Of a stretch of DNA of 64,000 bases, positions 25,323 to 34,880 are shown one piece after another. Under the pieces are notes generated by a model. That model made no database searches. It was not told the origin of the DNA and saw only the letters and a list, made by a program, of their open reading frames with translations. Position 1 is the stretch's first letter. Each line of letters starts with the position of its first letter. The stretch spans positions 1-64,000 of the forward strand of contig NZ_JACPYU010000010.1 of NCBI RefSeq assembly GCF_016195855.1, given 5' to 3'. The translations under genes and the position numbers were made by a program. Source of the DNA: Aquabacterium sp. GTDB lineage: Bacteria > Pseudomonadota > Gammaproteobacteria > Burkholderiales > Burkholderiaceae_C.

Positions 25323-28310
25323 ATGAAACGTCATGTCTCATTCGCATGCACCACTGCTGCGCTGCTGCTGGCCTTGAGTGGCTGCGGCAGCGGGGATGGC
25401 TCGTCCTCGCTGTCTGGCTCCAATGCCGATCCTGCCAGCGCGTCCGTCAGCGACACGCCCATTGCCTATGCCAAGCGTGTCAACACGATCTCGGCCAACC
25501 CGACCAATGGGGCGCCAACGGCGCCAGGCGGGGACTTGCTGATCAGGGAAAAGTCTTCGCCCAGCGCGCCTGAATACAACATCACCACGCAGTTCACGCA
25601 AGGCGTGGGTGATGCTTCGGGGCCAGAGGTCTCTTACGACGGCAAGAAGATCCTCTTCGCGATGCGCTGCCCGAGCACGAACACCGCGATGATCGGCACC
25701 GAGCGCGCCTGCACGGGCCGCTGGAACATCTGGGAATACGACATGAGCAATGGGGGGCTGAAGGGGGGCGCTTATCGCCGACTCACCAGCTCGACCGATG
25801 ACGATGACGTGGACCCGACCTACCTGCCAGGTGGGCGCGGTGTGGTCTTCACCTCCAACCGCCAGACCAAGTCCAAGGTCAACCAGGCGCTGGGCCACAG
25901 CTACTTCGCGCTGGACGAGTACGAGCGCGAGCGCGTCTTCAACCTGCACACGATGGACGCCGATGGCGGCAACATCACGCAGATCTCGTTCAACCAGAGC
26001 CATGACCGCAGCCCGGTGGTGCGCCAGAACGGCGAGATCATGTTCTCGCGCTGGGACCACGTGGGCGGGCGCAACCACTTCAAGATCTTTCGCATCAAGC
26101 CCGATGGCACCGACCTGTTCGTGCTGTATGGCGCGCACAGCGATGGCAACAGCTTCCTGCACCCACGCGAGATGGACCCCAAGGGCAAGTACAAAGGCTA
26201 TGTGGCCTCTGACCTGATGCCGCTGTCGCGCACGCATGAGGGCGGTGCGCTGGTGTTTGTCGATGCGGCGAACTATTCCGAGCAGAACACCCCGGCCAAT
26301 GCCACCGTGCCTGCGGTGGGCGGACAGGCGCAACCCTCGGCCAACACCTTGAACTTTGACCGAGGCTTGTCACGCTACGGGCGCATCACCACACCCTACC
26401 CCATGTGGGATGGCACGGACCGCGTGCTCTTGTCGTACACGCCATGCCAGGTCCGTCGCAAAGGTGTGATCGTCTCGTGCGCCACGCTCAGCGATGCCGA
26501 GCGGGCGCGTCTGGCCGACGGAAACCGCCTGATCAGCGAAGCCCTGACCGACGAGTTGCAGGACAACGTGGCCCCGTCCTATGCGGTCTACATGTTTGAC
26601 CCTGCCAAGCAGACCTGGCTGAACGTGGCCGCGCCGCCTGACGGCTTCATGTACACCCACCCGGTTGCCCTGGAGGCCCGCCCCGAGCCCAGCACGGTTG
26701 ACGCGACCAATCTGGACGAAACGCTCAAGCAGCAGAACATGGGTTTGCTGGAAGTGCGCAGCGTGTACGACACCGATGGCCTGGGCCGCATGGGTGACGC
26801 CGCGCTGGTGCCCGCCGATCTGCCCTCCGGTTGCACCACGGCCATCGCCAAGACCACACCCAGCGACCCGCTGGACACCCGCCCCTTGATCGCCGATTTG
26901 CTGCGCATGAAAGACCCGGCTGACCGCGCCTATGGTTGTGCGCCGGCGCGCTTCATCCGGGTGTTCCGGGCCGTGGCACCCCCCGTGGGCATGACCGGCA
27001 CACGTGGCGCCATTGGCGAGACCGAGTTCGAGATGCAGCAGATCCTGGGTTATGCGCCCATCGAGCCAGATGGGTCGTTCAAGCTGCAGGTGCCGGCCGA
27101 TACCCCCATCGGGCTGGCCGTCATCGACGCCGAGGGCCGTGCCTTCCAGACCCACACCAACTGGATCCAGGTGCGACCGGGTGAGCGCCGCACCTGCGAT
27201 GGCTGCCACAGCCCGCGCCGTGGTGGGGCGATCAACTCGGGCGCCGTGGTCAACAGCACACCCGCTGGGCTCATTGCCAGCATGCAGGCTGCCCACCTGC
27301 CGGGTGAAACCATGGCCGCTACCCGCACGCGTCTGGACCCGACAGCCTTGCAGCTCGCTCCCAACATGGTCTACACGGACATCTGGGCAGACACCAACAA
27401 GCCTGGCGTGACTGCCCGCACGGCGATCACCTTGAGCTACAGCGATCTGGTCACCGCGGCGCCCACCAATGGCGTGATCAACTACCCCGAGCACATTCAG
27501 CCGCTGTGGACGCGTGCGCGTGGCGTCAACGGCGCGAACACCTGCACAACCTGCCACAACGACCCGGCCAAGCTGGATCTGAGCGGCACGGTGGGCGGGT
27601 CAGGCCGCATGTCCTCCTACCAGGAACTGATGCTGGGTGACCCCTTGCTGGATGCCAACGGCAACCCGGTGTTGCGCATCGAAGAGGGCGTGAGCGTGGT
27701 GGCGCGTGGCCCCGCGCTGGTGGACACCGCGGCCAGCGAGGGCGAGGCCCTGGGCCTGACACGCAAGAGCCGGCTCGCCGAGATCCTGTGGGGGCAATCC
27801 TTGTCCTCGGGCAGTGCGGCGCGCCTGGCGCACCCCAACCCGCCAGGTACAGCGCCGGATCACTCGACCTTGCTCACCAAGGCCGAGAAGCGCCTTGTGG
27901 CCGAGTGGATCGACCTGGGTGGCAAGTACTACAACGACCCGTTCAACAGCAACTCGGGCGTGCGTGTCATCACCGGCTTGAGCCAGACGGCGTTTGCGAC
28001 GCAGGTGTTCCCGGTTCTGCGCGATACCTGCGCGAGCGGCTGCCACCAGGCGCTGGGCAGCAGTGCCTCGGCCACGCCACCAGGCACCTCGTTCCGCAAC
28101 AACCGCTTCGTGCTGACGGGTGATGTCGAAGGCGACTACAACGTCACGCTGACGATGATCTCCAATGCCTGCAATGCGTCGTCGAACGCCTTGTTGAGCA
28201 AGCCTTCGACCGCGCCGCACCCGACGGGCGCGGTAGGGGGCGCCGCGGTGCTGCCGGTTGGCAGCGCGAATTACACCAAGATTGCCAACTGGATCGCGAC
28301 AGGTTGCTGA
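25323..28310 (+). CDS. HzsA-like multihaem lipoprotein
   Basis: This is a 995-residue exported protein. The lipobox LALSGC marks it as a lipoprotein. Residues about 80-500 carry TolB/PD40-like beta-propeller repeats (YDGKKILFAMRC, YLPGGRGVVFTSNRQT, MFSRWDHVGG). The C-terminal part has haem-c motifs CDGCH (625-629), CTTCH (741-745) and a longer CASGCH (903-908). Propeller plus C-type haems resembles hydrazine synthase subunit alpha and the HzsA-related proteins found in non-anammox bacteria. It probably carries electrons or oxidises a substrate in the periplasm or at the outer membrane. A strong GGAGGAGG-type site precedes 25323. The next gene starts at its stop codon. Confidence 0.82.
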   Translation: MKRHVSFACTTAALLLALSGCGSGDGSSSLSGSNADPASASVSDTPIAYAKRVNTISANPTNGAPTAPGGDLLIREKSSPSAPEYNITTQFTQGVGDASGPEVSYDGKKILFAMRCPSTNTAMIGTERACTGRWNIWEYDMSNGGLKGGAYRRLTSSTDDDDVDPTYLPGGRGVVFTSNRQTKSKVNQALGHSYFALDEYERERVFNLHTMDADGGNITQISFNQSHDRSPVVRQNGEIMFSRWDHVGGRNHFKIFRIKPDGTDLFVLYGAHSDGNSFLHPREMDPKGKYKGYVASDLMPLSRTHEGGALVFVDAANYSEQNTPANATVPAVGGQAQPSANTLNFDRGLSRYGRITTPYPMWDGTDRVLLSYTPCQVRRKGVIVSCATLSDAERARLADGNRLISEALTDELQDNVAPSYAVYMFDPAKQTWLNVAAPPDGFMYTHPVALEARPEPSTVDATNLDETLKQQNMGLLEVRSVYDTDGLGRMGDAALVPADLPSGCTTAIAKTTPSDPLDTRPLIADLLRMKDPADRAYGCAPARFIRVFRAVAPPVGMTGTRGAIGETEFEMQQILGYAPIEPDGSFKLQVPADTPIGLAVIDAEGRAFQTHTNWIQVRPGERRTCDGCHSPRRGGAINSGAVVNSTPAGLIASMQAAHLPGETMAATRTRLDPTALQLAPNMVYTDIWADTNKPGVTARTAITLSYSDLVTAAPTNGVINYPEHIQPLWTRARGVNGANTCTTCHNDPAKLDLSGTVGGSGRMSSYQELMLGDPLLDANGNPVLRIEEGVSVVARGPALVDTAASEGEALGLTRKSRLAEILWGQSLSSGSAARLAHPNPPGTAPDHSTLLTKAEKRLVAEWIDLGGKYYNDPFNSNSGVRVITGLSQTAFATQVFPVLRDTCASGCHQALGSSASATPPGTSFRNNRFVLTGDVEGDYNVTLTMISNACNASSNALLSKPSTAPHPTGAVGGAAVLPVGSANYTKIANWIATGC

Positions 28311-28960
28311 TGTCCATGATGTGCTTGTACAGACGTGTGATGGACGTGAGGGCGCCAGGCGCTGCCGCCCTTTCTCTATCGCTTGCGCTTTCTCTGGGCC
28401 TGACGGCCTGTGGCGGCGGTGGTGGCTCGGCGAACCCGCTCAGCAACCCCGCCACGGTGAGCAACCCGGCCACCACGGGCGGCCAGCGCCTGTCGTTCGC
28501 CTACTTCCAGAAGTGCATCAACCCGATCCTCATCGCGCAGTTGCCGGCGCTGCAGGGCGGTGGTGCCACCAACAGCTGCGCGGGTGCCGGTTGCCATGAC
28601 ACCACCACCGGTGCGGGCGGCGCGCTCCGGCTCGTGCCCTCCGCGCAGGAGGTGGACCTGGGCGACCCGGCCAACACGCCGGATGTGATCCGTGCCAGCG
28701 ACATGTACAAGAACTTCTACTCCGCCCAGGGCGCGGTCGTGGTGGGCTCGCCCACGCAGAGCCGCCTGCTGGCCAAGCCCTTGTTGCTGGTCTTGCATGG
28801 TGGTGGCCAGATCATCCAGGACACCAGCGACCCCAACGCGCAACGCATCAGCTACTGGATCACGCACCCCATGCCAACAGGGCAGGACGAGTTCAGTGTC
28901 GCAGCCGACGCGCTGTTCACGCCTGCCAATCGCCTGACCGGGGCCTGCAACCCACCATGA
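28310..28960 (+). CDS. Small haem-c-like lipoprotein with CX4CH site
   Basis: This is a 216-residue exported protein. The signal peptide ends in the lipobox LGLTAC followed by a Gly run. The sequence CAGAGCH at residues 90-96 is a CX4CH motif, a known but rare haem-c attachment form. The remaining sequence (WITHPMPTGQDEFS near the C-terminus) resembles small c-type proteins found beside large multihaem proteins. It starts at the stop of the HzsA-like gene (TGATG) and its own stop overlaps the next start, so it is translationally coupled on both sides. Haem binding is inferred. Confidence 0.68.
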   Translation: MSMMCLYRRVMDVRAPGAAALSLSLALSLGLTACGGGGGSANPLSNPATVSNPATTGGQRLSFAYFQKCINPILIAQLPALQGGGATNSCAGAGCHDTTTGAGGALRLVPSAQEVDLGDPANTPDVIRASDMYKNFYSAQGAVVVGSPTQSRLLAKPLLLVLHGGGQIIQDTSDPNAQRISYWITHPMPTGQDEFSVAADALFTPANRLTGACNPP

Positions 28961-29817
28961 TGGCCACCTTCCTTCGTTCAGGTGCCGTTGTGCTGGCGGT
29001 GACGGTGGGGCTGCTCGGGGCCACGGGTGCCCGCGCTGCCGATGAGGTCGTGGCGGCCTCTGTTCCGGCGTCTGCACCAGCACAAGTACCACTACCTGCA
29101 TCAGCACCCGTAGCCACACCGGCCCCTGCGCCCGCGCCATCGCCAGCCACCGAGCGCCTGCAAGTCAGCGATCCCTACATCGAGTTGCGCACCGGGCCGG
29201 GGCGCGGCTTCCCCGTGTTCTTCGTCGTGGCCCGCGCCGAGTGGATCGAGATCGAGTTGCGCCACACCGACTGGTTCCGGGTGCGCACGGCAGGGGGCAA
29301 GATGGGTTGGGTTTCGCGCCAGCAACTGGAGACCACGCTGACCGCGTCTGGTGCCACCAAGAGCTTTCGCGACATCCTGATCGACGACTACCTCAGCCGC
29401 CGTGTCCAGTTGGGTGCTGCATGGGGCCGCTTCAATGCCGAGCCCATGCTCAAGATCTGGACCAGCTACCGGCTGTCGGAGACGCTCAGCCTGGAGGGCA
29501 CCGTCGGGCAGGTGCAGGGCAAGTTTGCCGGCGCAGACTTCTGGCACCTCAGCCTGCTCACCGAGCCCTGGTCGGACCAACGCTTCTCGCCCTTTGCGTC
29601 CATCGGCATGGGCAAATACAAGTACGTGCCCAATGCCAGCCTGGTGGGCGCCACCACCACCCGCTCCAAGCTCGCCAACGCGACTGCGGGCGTCAACTAC
29701 CACCTGAGCGACCGCTTCCTTGTGCGCGCGGACTACAGCCTCCATACCGTCTTCTTCTCTGATACCCATACCAACGAATTCCGGGCCTGGACGCTGGGCA
29801 TGGCGTTCTTCTTCTGA
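28957..29817 (+). CDS. SH3-domain and outer-membrane beta-barrel protein
   Basis: This is a 286-residue exported protein. A signal peptide ends near ARAA. A Pro/Ala/Val-rich linker (about 30-65) is followed by a bacterial SH3 domain (YIELRTGPGRGFPVFFVV, WFRVRTAGGKMGWVSRQQLE, given by cores). The C-terminal 170 residues alternate polar and hydrophobic residues and end in an aromatic (GMAFFF), as expected for an eight-strand outer-membrane barrel. The arrangement resembles the Myxococcus-type OMP barrel family found in Glt loci. Its start overlaps the previous stop as ATGA. Confidence 0.75.
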   Translation: MMATFLRSGAVVLAVTVGLLGATGARAADEVVAASVPASAPAQVPLPASAPVATPAPAPAPSPATERLQVSDPYIELRTGPGRGFPVFFVVARAEWIEIELRHTDWFRVRTAGGKMGWVSRQQLETTLTASGATKSFRDILIDDYLSRRVQLGAAWGRFNAEPMLKIWTSYRLSETLSLEGTVGQVQGKFAGADFWHLSLLTEPWSDQRFSPFASIGMGKYKYVPNASLVGATTTRSKLANATAGVNYHLSDRFLVRADYSLHTVFFSDTHTNEFRAWTLGMAFFF

Positions 29818-29836
29818 TGTCTGAGTGGAAAGCCCC

Positions 29837-30514
29837 ATGTTTCACACCATCCCCATGATCACCAAGTCACTTGTTGCCGCCATGCGCGCGGCCGTGTTTG
29901 TGCCGCTGCTGGCGGCGGCTGGCGGGGCGCTGGCTGCTGACCCTGTCGCACCCTCCAATGCCGATCAGCCCGTTGTGCCGCAGCTTGACCGCCGCGAGGT
30001 CGCGCTGCCCCAGTACCCCTCGAACGACTTCGAGCTGGGGCTGTTCGCCGGCACGTATGCGACGCAGAACTTTGGTGCCCACGCCGTGTATGGTTTGCGT
30101 CTGGGTTACGCGGTCACCGAAGACATCTTTGTCGAGGGCGTCTATGGCAAGACCAAGGTGTCAGATGAGGCCTTCCGCCAGATCCTGCCCAGCGGCGTGT
30201 TCGAGCAGCCCACGGCCAGCCTGAGCTACTACAACCTCTCGGTGGGCTACAACGTGTTGCCAGCCGAGATCTTCATTGGCAGCAAGCACGCCAAGCCTGC
30301 GGCCTTGTACCTGATTGGTGGGGTGGGCAGCACCAAGTTCGTGAACCAGACGCGCCAGACCTTCAACTTCGGCGCGGGGTTTCGCGTCTACATGAGCGAC
30401 TGGGCCGCCCTGCAACTTGACGCGCGTGACCACATCTTCACGCTCGACCTGTTGGGCAAGCAGCAAAGCACGCACAACCTTGAGTTCACCGCCGGCCTGA
30501 CGGTCATCTTCTGA
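29837..30514 (+). CDS. Outer-membrane beta-barrel protein
   Basis: This is a 225-residue exported protein. A signal peptide ends near ALAA. After a short linker the sequence (FELGLFAGTYATQNFG, VYGLRLGYAV, LEFTAGLTVIF at the end) shows alternating barrel strands and a terminal aromatic. It resembles the same outer-membrane barrel family as the preceding gene but lacks the SH3 domain. A GTG four codons upstream is an alternative start; the ATG at 29837 has a GGAAAG site. It probably forms the outer-membrane part of the envelope complex. Confidence 0.75.
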   Translation: MFHTIPMITKSLVAAMRAAVFVPLLAAAGGALAADPVAPSNADQPVVPQLDRREVALPQYPSNDFELGLFAGTYATQNFGAHAVYGLRLGYAVTEDIFVEGVYGKTKVSDEAFRQILPSGVFEQPTASLSYYNLSVGYNVLPAEIFIGSKHAKPAALYLIGGVGSTKFVNQTRQTFNFGAGFRVYMSDWAALQLDARDHIFTLDLLGKQQSTHNLEFTAGLTVIF

Positions 30515-30527
30515 GCGAGCGCACACG

Positions 30528-31037
30528 ATGACCACGACCTTGTTTTCCCGCGCCACCCGTTGGCTGTGCCTGGCCGCCGTGGGGGCCCTGGCCAGCGCTG
30601 CGGCGCAGGCGGTGACACCCGCCACGGCCGCGCCAGACTTCACCCTGCGTGCGATGAACGGCCCGAACCTGCGCCTGCAGGAGCAGCGTGGCCAGGTGGT
30701 GATGGTGAACTTCTGGGCGACCTGGTGTGGCCCCTGCCGGCAGGAGATGCCGCACCTGAACCGCCTGTACGAGAAGTACCGCAAGTCGGGCTTCGTGCTG
30801 CTGGGGGTCAATGTGGATGACGACCCGCGCAGCGCCGCCGAGATGGCGACCAAGCTGGGGCTCAAGTTCCCGGTGCTGCTGGACACGGACAAGAAGGTCA
30901 GCGGCCAGTACGACCTGGTCACCATGCCCTCGACCGTGCTGATCGACCGTGATGGCCAGGTGCGCCATGTGCACCGTGGCTACCTCAGCGGCTACGAGGA
31001 TGTGTACGACAAGCAGATCCGGGAGCTGTTGAAATGA
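30528..31037 (+). CDS. TlpA/ResA-type periplasmic thioredoxin
   Basis: This is a 169-residue exported thioredoxin-fold protein. The signal peptide ends near AAQA. The redox motif lies in WATWCGPCRQEMPHL and the cis-Pro region in TMPSTVLIDRDG. Proteins of this type reduce apocytochrome c cysteines or other periplasmic disulfides. Its position among haem-c lipoproteins fits a role in keeping CXXCH sites reduced, though a structural target in the complex is also possible. The DUF4266 gene begins in an ATGA overlap with its stop. Confidence 0.92.
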   Translation: MTTTLFSRATRWLCLAAVGALASAAAQAVTPATAAPDFTLRAMNGPNLRLQEQRGQVVMVNFWATWCGPCRQEMPHLNRLYEKYRKSGFVLLGVNVDDDPRSAAEMATKLGLKFPVLLDTDKKVSGQYDLVTMPSTVLIDRDGQVRHVHRGYLSGYEDVYDKQIRELLK

Positions 31038-31264
31038 GCACCCGGATGCACTTGCTGGCCGGCGCGTGCCTGAGCGCCACCTTGCTGGGGGGGTGCGCGA
31101 TGCAACCCTGGGTCAAACCGTATGAGCGCGAGCGCCTGGCCGACCCGATCATGAGCTTCGAGCGGGGCTCGCTCGCCGAGAAGAGCCGCGAGCACGTGCG
31201 CGATGTGCGTGAAGGTGCGCGCGGTGCCACCGGCGTGCAAGGAGGCGGCTGTGGCTGCAATTAA
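31034..31264 (+). CDS. DUF4266 small lipoprotein
   Basis: This is a 76-residue lipoprotein. The signal peptide ends in LLGGC, followed by QPWVKPYERERLADPIM, the hallmark of DUF4266. The tail ends in GGGCGCN, a conserved cysteine pair in the family. DUF4266, DUF3570, a TlpA protein and ApbE recur together in proteobacteria, and that association is what I recall rather than what I searched. Its 3' end overlaps the DUF3570 start by 14 bases. Confidence 0.85.
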   Translation: MSTRMHLLAGACLSATLLGGCAMQPWVKPYERERLADPIMSFERGSLAEKSREHVRDVREGARGATGVQGGGCGCN

Positions 31265-32366
31265 GCGACCCGCTCGGTGGGCCACCATCGCCCGTCAACT
31301 GGCAGGCCTGCTGGGCAGCCTGTTTGCCGCCAGCGGCGCGCGCGCGGTCGACCTCGGGGCGGACAAGGCCGAGCTGCTCTATCACCGCTACGACGGCGGT
31401 GGGGTCAAGGCCAGTGGCCCGGCACTGCTGCTGCGCAAGAGCGTGATGGACAAGGTGGCCGTGACCGGCACGGTCTACGTCGACGCGGTCAGCAACGCGT
31501 CGATCGACGTGGTGACGGCAGCCAGCCCGTTCACCGAGCGCCGCACCGAGTACGGCCTGTCTGCCGACTACGTCTACCGAGATTCGAAGCTCACGCTGTC
31601 GACCTCGTCGAGCAAGGAGCCGGACTACACGGCCAACCGTGTCGGGCTGGACATCGCACAGGAAGTGTTTGGCGGCATGTCAACCGTCAACATGGGCTTC
31701 ACGCACGGCGACGACAAGGTCGGCAAGCATGCCGAGCCGGGCTTCAAGGCCACCGCCACGCACTGGCAATACCGGCTGGGCTCCTCCCTGATCCTCACGC
31801 CGCGCTGGATCACCAGCCTCAACCTGGAGGCGCTGGCCGATGATGGCTTCCTGGGCAGCCCCTACCGCGTGGCCTATGTGTTCGGCGCGGCGGTGCCCGA
31901 GCGTGTGCCAGGCACCAGGTCATCGCGTGCCCTCAAGTGGCGCGTGGTGGGCGACCTGGGCTCGCGTGATGCCATGCAGGTGGGCTACCGCTACTACTGG
32001 GATACCTGGGGCATCAAGGCCAGCACGCTGGATGTGACCTACAGCCGCTACTTCGGCGACGACTGGCTGGCGGACCTCACCTTGCGCTACCACTCGCAAC
32101 AGCACGCGCTGTTCTACAGCAACAACGCGCAGGCCGAGACGCTCTACGTGTCGCGCAACAGGCAGCTGAGCACCTTCCATGACATCAGCCTGGGCGGGAA
32201 AGTGGCCTACACGATCAGGAAGGTACCGGGCCAATACGACGTCACGCTCAATGGCGCGCTTGAGTACGTGCAGTACAAGTTCGGTGAGTTCACCGACATC
32301 CGCACCGGCAATCTGTACTCGTACAAAGCCAGCGTGCTGCAGTTGTTCCTGTCAACCAACTTCTGA
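31251..32366 (+). CDS. DUF3570 outer-membrane protein
   Basis: This is a 371-residue exported protein with a signal peptide ending near ARAVD. The mature part (LLYHRYDGGGVKASGPALLLRK, then alternating strands to LQLFLSTNF) fits the DUF3570 family, predicted outer-membrane beta-barrels. The GTG at 31251 was chosen because GGAGG lies just upstream. The longer frame starting further upstream would run through the DUF4266 gene. It probably works with DUF4266 and TlpA as one unit; biochemical function is not known. Confidence 0.83.
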   Translation: MAAIKRPARWATIARQLAGLLGSLFAASGARAVDLGADKAELLYHRYDGGGVKASGPALLLRKSVMDKVAVTGTVYVDAVSNASIDVVTAASPFTERRTEYGLSADYVYRDSKLTLSTSSSKEPDYTANRVGLDIAQEVFGGMSTVNMGFTHGDDKVGKHAEPGFKATATHWQYRLGSSLILTPRWITSLNLEALADDGFLGSPYRVAYVFGAAVPERVPGTRSSRALKWRVVGDLGSRDAMQVGYRYYWDTWGIKASTLDVTYSRYFGDDWLADLTLRYHSQQHALFYSNNAQAETLYVSRNRQLSTFHDISLGGKVAYTIRKVPGQYDVTLNGALEYVQYKFGEFTDIRTGNLYSYKASVLQLFLSTNF

Positions 32367-32378
32367 CGATGGCCAGCC

Positions 32379-32966
32379 ATGCGTGATCGCTCTCTCCAAC
32401 TGATCCTCACTGCGCTGCTCATGGGCGTGGCCCTGCTGCCTGCTGCGCGTGCCGCCGATGCGGTGCCTGCGGCTGCAGCCAGTGCCCCTGCCCCAGCGGC
32501 CGCAAGCGGTACGCCGGAGCCGGCCGCGCTCGACGACCGCATCCAGGACGTCAAGAGCGACGTGATCAAGCTCAATCGGGACTTGCTCGTACTGGAAGAA
32601 GAGCTCTTGTTCCCGGCCAGCACGCAGGTCGCCGTCTTCGTCTCGATGGACGTGGGCAAGATGTTCTCGCTGGACTCGGTCCAGATCAGGCTGGACGACA
32701 AGGTGGTGGCGAACTACCTCTACACGCCGCTGGAAGTGGCCGCGCTGCACCGCGGCGGCGTGCAACGCGTTTACCTGGGCAACCTGCGTGTGGGCGAGCA
32801 CGAGCTGACCGCCTTCTTCACCGGTGGCGGGCCGCATGAGCGTGACTACAAGCGTGCCGCCACCGTGAAGTTCGACAAGGGCACCGACGCCAAGTACATC
32901 GAGCTGCGCATCCAGGACGCCACGGCCAAATTGCAGCCCGAGTTCAACGTCAAAGTCTGGCAGTAA
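32379..32966 (+). CDS. Small periplasmic protein with coiled coil
   Basis: This is a 195-residue exported protein. The signal peptide ends near ARAA and an Ala/Pro-rich linker follows. Residues about 49-75 form a short amphipathic coiled coil (DDRIQDVKSDVIKLNRDLLVLEEEL, by its heptads). The rest alternates strands (TQVAVFVSMDVG, VQRVYLGNLRVGEHELTAFF), suggesting an Ig-like sandwich. I do not recognise a named family; its place between the DUF3570 and TPR genes suggests a GltF-like scaffold role, which is speculative. Confidence 0.6.
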   Translation: MRDRSLQLILTALLMGVALLPAARAADAVPAAAASAPAPAAASGTPEPAALDDRIQDVKSDVIKLNRDLLVLEEELLFPASTQVAVFVSMDVGKMFSLDSVQIRLDDKVVANYLYTPLEVAALHRGGVQRVYLGNLRVGEHELTAFFTGGGPHERDYKRAATVKFDKGTDAKYIELRIQDATAKLQPEFNVKVWQ

Positions 32967-32972
32967 GCGGTC

Positions 32973-34880
32973 ATGCCCTGTCGATCTGGTTCTCGTTTGC
33001 ATACCCCACTGCGCTGGCGTCGCCTGGCGGTGGCTGCAGCCTGTGTGCTCGCCTCAGGCTGGCCTGTGTTCGCATCGGCGACGGACGAGCCGCCCTTGCA
33101 CGAGGTCCAGGCGCCGCACTATGGCGACACGCTGTTCCACTTCTTTCAGTCGCAGTACTTCACGTCCATCACGACCTTGATGGTTTCGCAGCACTTCGAG
33201 CGCGTGGCGCCCCACGCCGACGAGGCCGAGGTCTTGCGCGGCGGCATGTTGCTGACCTACGGCTTGCACCGCGAGGCGGGTGAGATCTTCACCCGTTTGA
33301 TCGAGAAGGGGGCCCCGCCTGCCGTGCGCGATCGTGCCTGGTTCTACCTGGCCAAGATCCGTTACCAGCGCGGCTATCTGGCGCCCGCCGAAGAGGCCCT
33401 GGCACGGGTCGAGCAGGCGCTCCCACCCGAGCTGGAAGAAGAGCGCGGCTTGCTCCAGGCCAACCTGCTGATGGCCCGCAGCGATTACAGCGGCGCGGCC
33501 AAGGCGCTGAGCGCGATGAGCGCCAAGGCGCCGGATGCCCGCTACGTTCGCTTCAACCTGGGCATTGCGCAGATCAAGTCGGGAGACAAGGCCGGTGGCA
33601 CGGCCCTGCTGGACGAGCTGGGCCAGGCCTATGCCGAGAACGAAGAGTTCCGTGCCCTGCGAGACCGTGCCAACCTGGCCCTGGGTTTTGCCGCCCTGGC
33701 CGACAAGCAGCCGCAGGCCGCGCGCACCTACCTGGCGCGTGTGCGCCTGAAAAGCCTGGAAGCCAACAAGGCGCTGCTGGGCTTTGGCTGGGCCGCCGAT
33801 GCCCTGAATGACCCGCAACTGGCGCTCGCGCCCTGGCTGGAGCTCAGTGGCAGAGAGGTCAGCGATTCGGCCGCACTCGAAGCACGCATCGCCGTGCCTT
33901 ATGCCTATGCCGAGCTGGGCGCCTATGCCCAGTCCCTGACGCACTACCAGAACGCCATCGCCGATTTCGAGCGCGAGCGCGGCAGCCTGGATGCGTCCAT
34001 CGAGGCCATCCGCTCGGGTCAGTTGGTGGACGCCTTGCTGGCCAGCAACCCCGGCGACGACATGGGGAAAGCCTGGCGCATGGACGTGCTGCCCGAGTTG
34101 CCGCATGCCGCGCACCTGACAGCGCTGCTGGCTCAGCATGAGTTCCAGGAGGCTTTCAAGAACCTGCGCGACCTGCGCTACCTCACGGCCAACCTCCAGG
34201 CCTGGCGCGGCAAGCTAGATACCTTCAACGACATGCTCGAAACGCGTCGCAAGGCCTTTGCCGAGCGCCTGCCCCAGGTGCGCGCCCGCGCCAGCGAAGC
34301 GGGCATTGAAAACCTGCGCCAGCGCCTGGATGCCGCCCAGGCCCAGGTCACGCAAGGCGAAGCCGATCAGGATGGCGTCGCGTTTGCCGATGGCAAGCAG
34401 CGTGAACTGCTCGCTCGCATCGCCCGCGTGAAAGCGATGACCGCGCAGCCCGATGCCGCGCCGGACATCGCGCAGGCCCGCGATCGCGTCCGCCTGGCTG
34501 CGGGCACGCTGACCTGGCAGCTGGCGCAAACCTACCCGGAGCGCGTGTGGGAGGCCAGGAAGAACCTGCAAGTGATCCGCGAAGGGCTGGCCCAAGCGCA
34601 GCGCCGGGATGCCGCCCTCGCGCAAGCGCAACGCGACGAACCAGCGCGCTTCGATCTGTTTGACCAACGCATCAAGGCCCTGAGCCCCGTGATTGACGCG
34701 ATGCTGCCCAGGTTGGCCGCGCTCAGCAAGGAGCAGCAGGGCCTCATGCAGGACATCGCCGTGGCGGAACTCACCCGCCAGAAAGCGCGGCTTGATGCCT
34801 ATGCCATGCAGGCGCGCTTTGCGGTGGCGCAGTTGTATGACCGTGCGAACAAGGGGGCAGACGATGCGTCCAAGCCCTAA
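32973..34880 (+). CDS. Periplasmic TPR-repeat protein (635 aa)
   Basis: This protein has a signal peptide (cleavage near FASATD) and is almost wholly helical, with several TPR-like repeats between about residues 70 and 340 (for example RAWFYLAKIRYQRGYLAPAEEALARV, given by cores). Residues about 410-600 are long charged helices with coiled-coil character. TPR proteins of this size are core parts of the Myxococcus Glt envelope complex (GltC, GltD, GltE). It overlaps the next gene by 17 bases. Partner identity is not visible. Confidence 0.72.
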   Translation: MPCRSGSRLHTPLRWRRLAVAAACVLASGWPVFASATDEPPLHEVQAPHYGDTLFHFFQSQYFTSITTLMVSQHFERVAPHADEAEVLRGGMLLTYGLHREAGEIFTRLIEKGAPPAVRDRAWFYLAKIRYQRGYLAPAEEALARVEQALPPELEEERGLLQANLLMARSDYSGAAKALSAMSAKAPDARYVRFNLGIAQIKSGDKAGGTALLDELGQAYAENEEFRALRDRANLALGFAALADKQPQAARTYLARVRLKSLEANKALLGFGWAADALNDPQLALAPWLELSGREVSDSAALEARIAVPYAYAELGAYAQSLTHYQNAIADFERERGSLDASIEAIRSGQLVDALLASNPGDDMGKAWRMDVLPELPHAAHLTALLAQHEFQEAFKNLRDLRYLTANLQAWRGKLDTFNDMLETRRKAFAERLPQVRARASEAGIENLRQRLDAAQAQVTQGEADQDGVAFADGKQRELLARIARVKAMTAQPDAAPDIAQARDRVRLAAGTLTWQLAQTYPERVWEARKNLQVIREGLAQAQRRDAALAQAQRDEPARFDLFDQRIKALSPVIDAMLPRLAALSKEQQGLMQDIAVAELTRQKARLDAYAMQARFAVAQLYDRANKGADDASKP

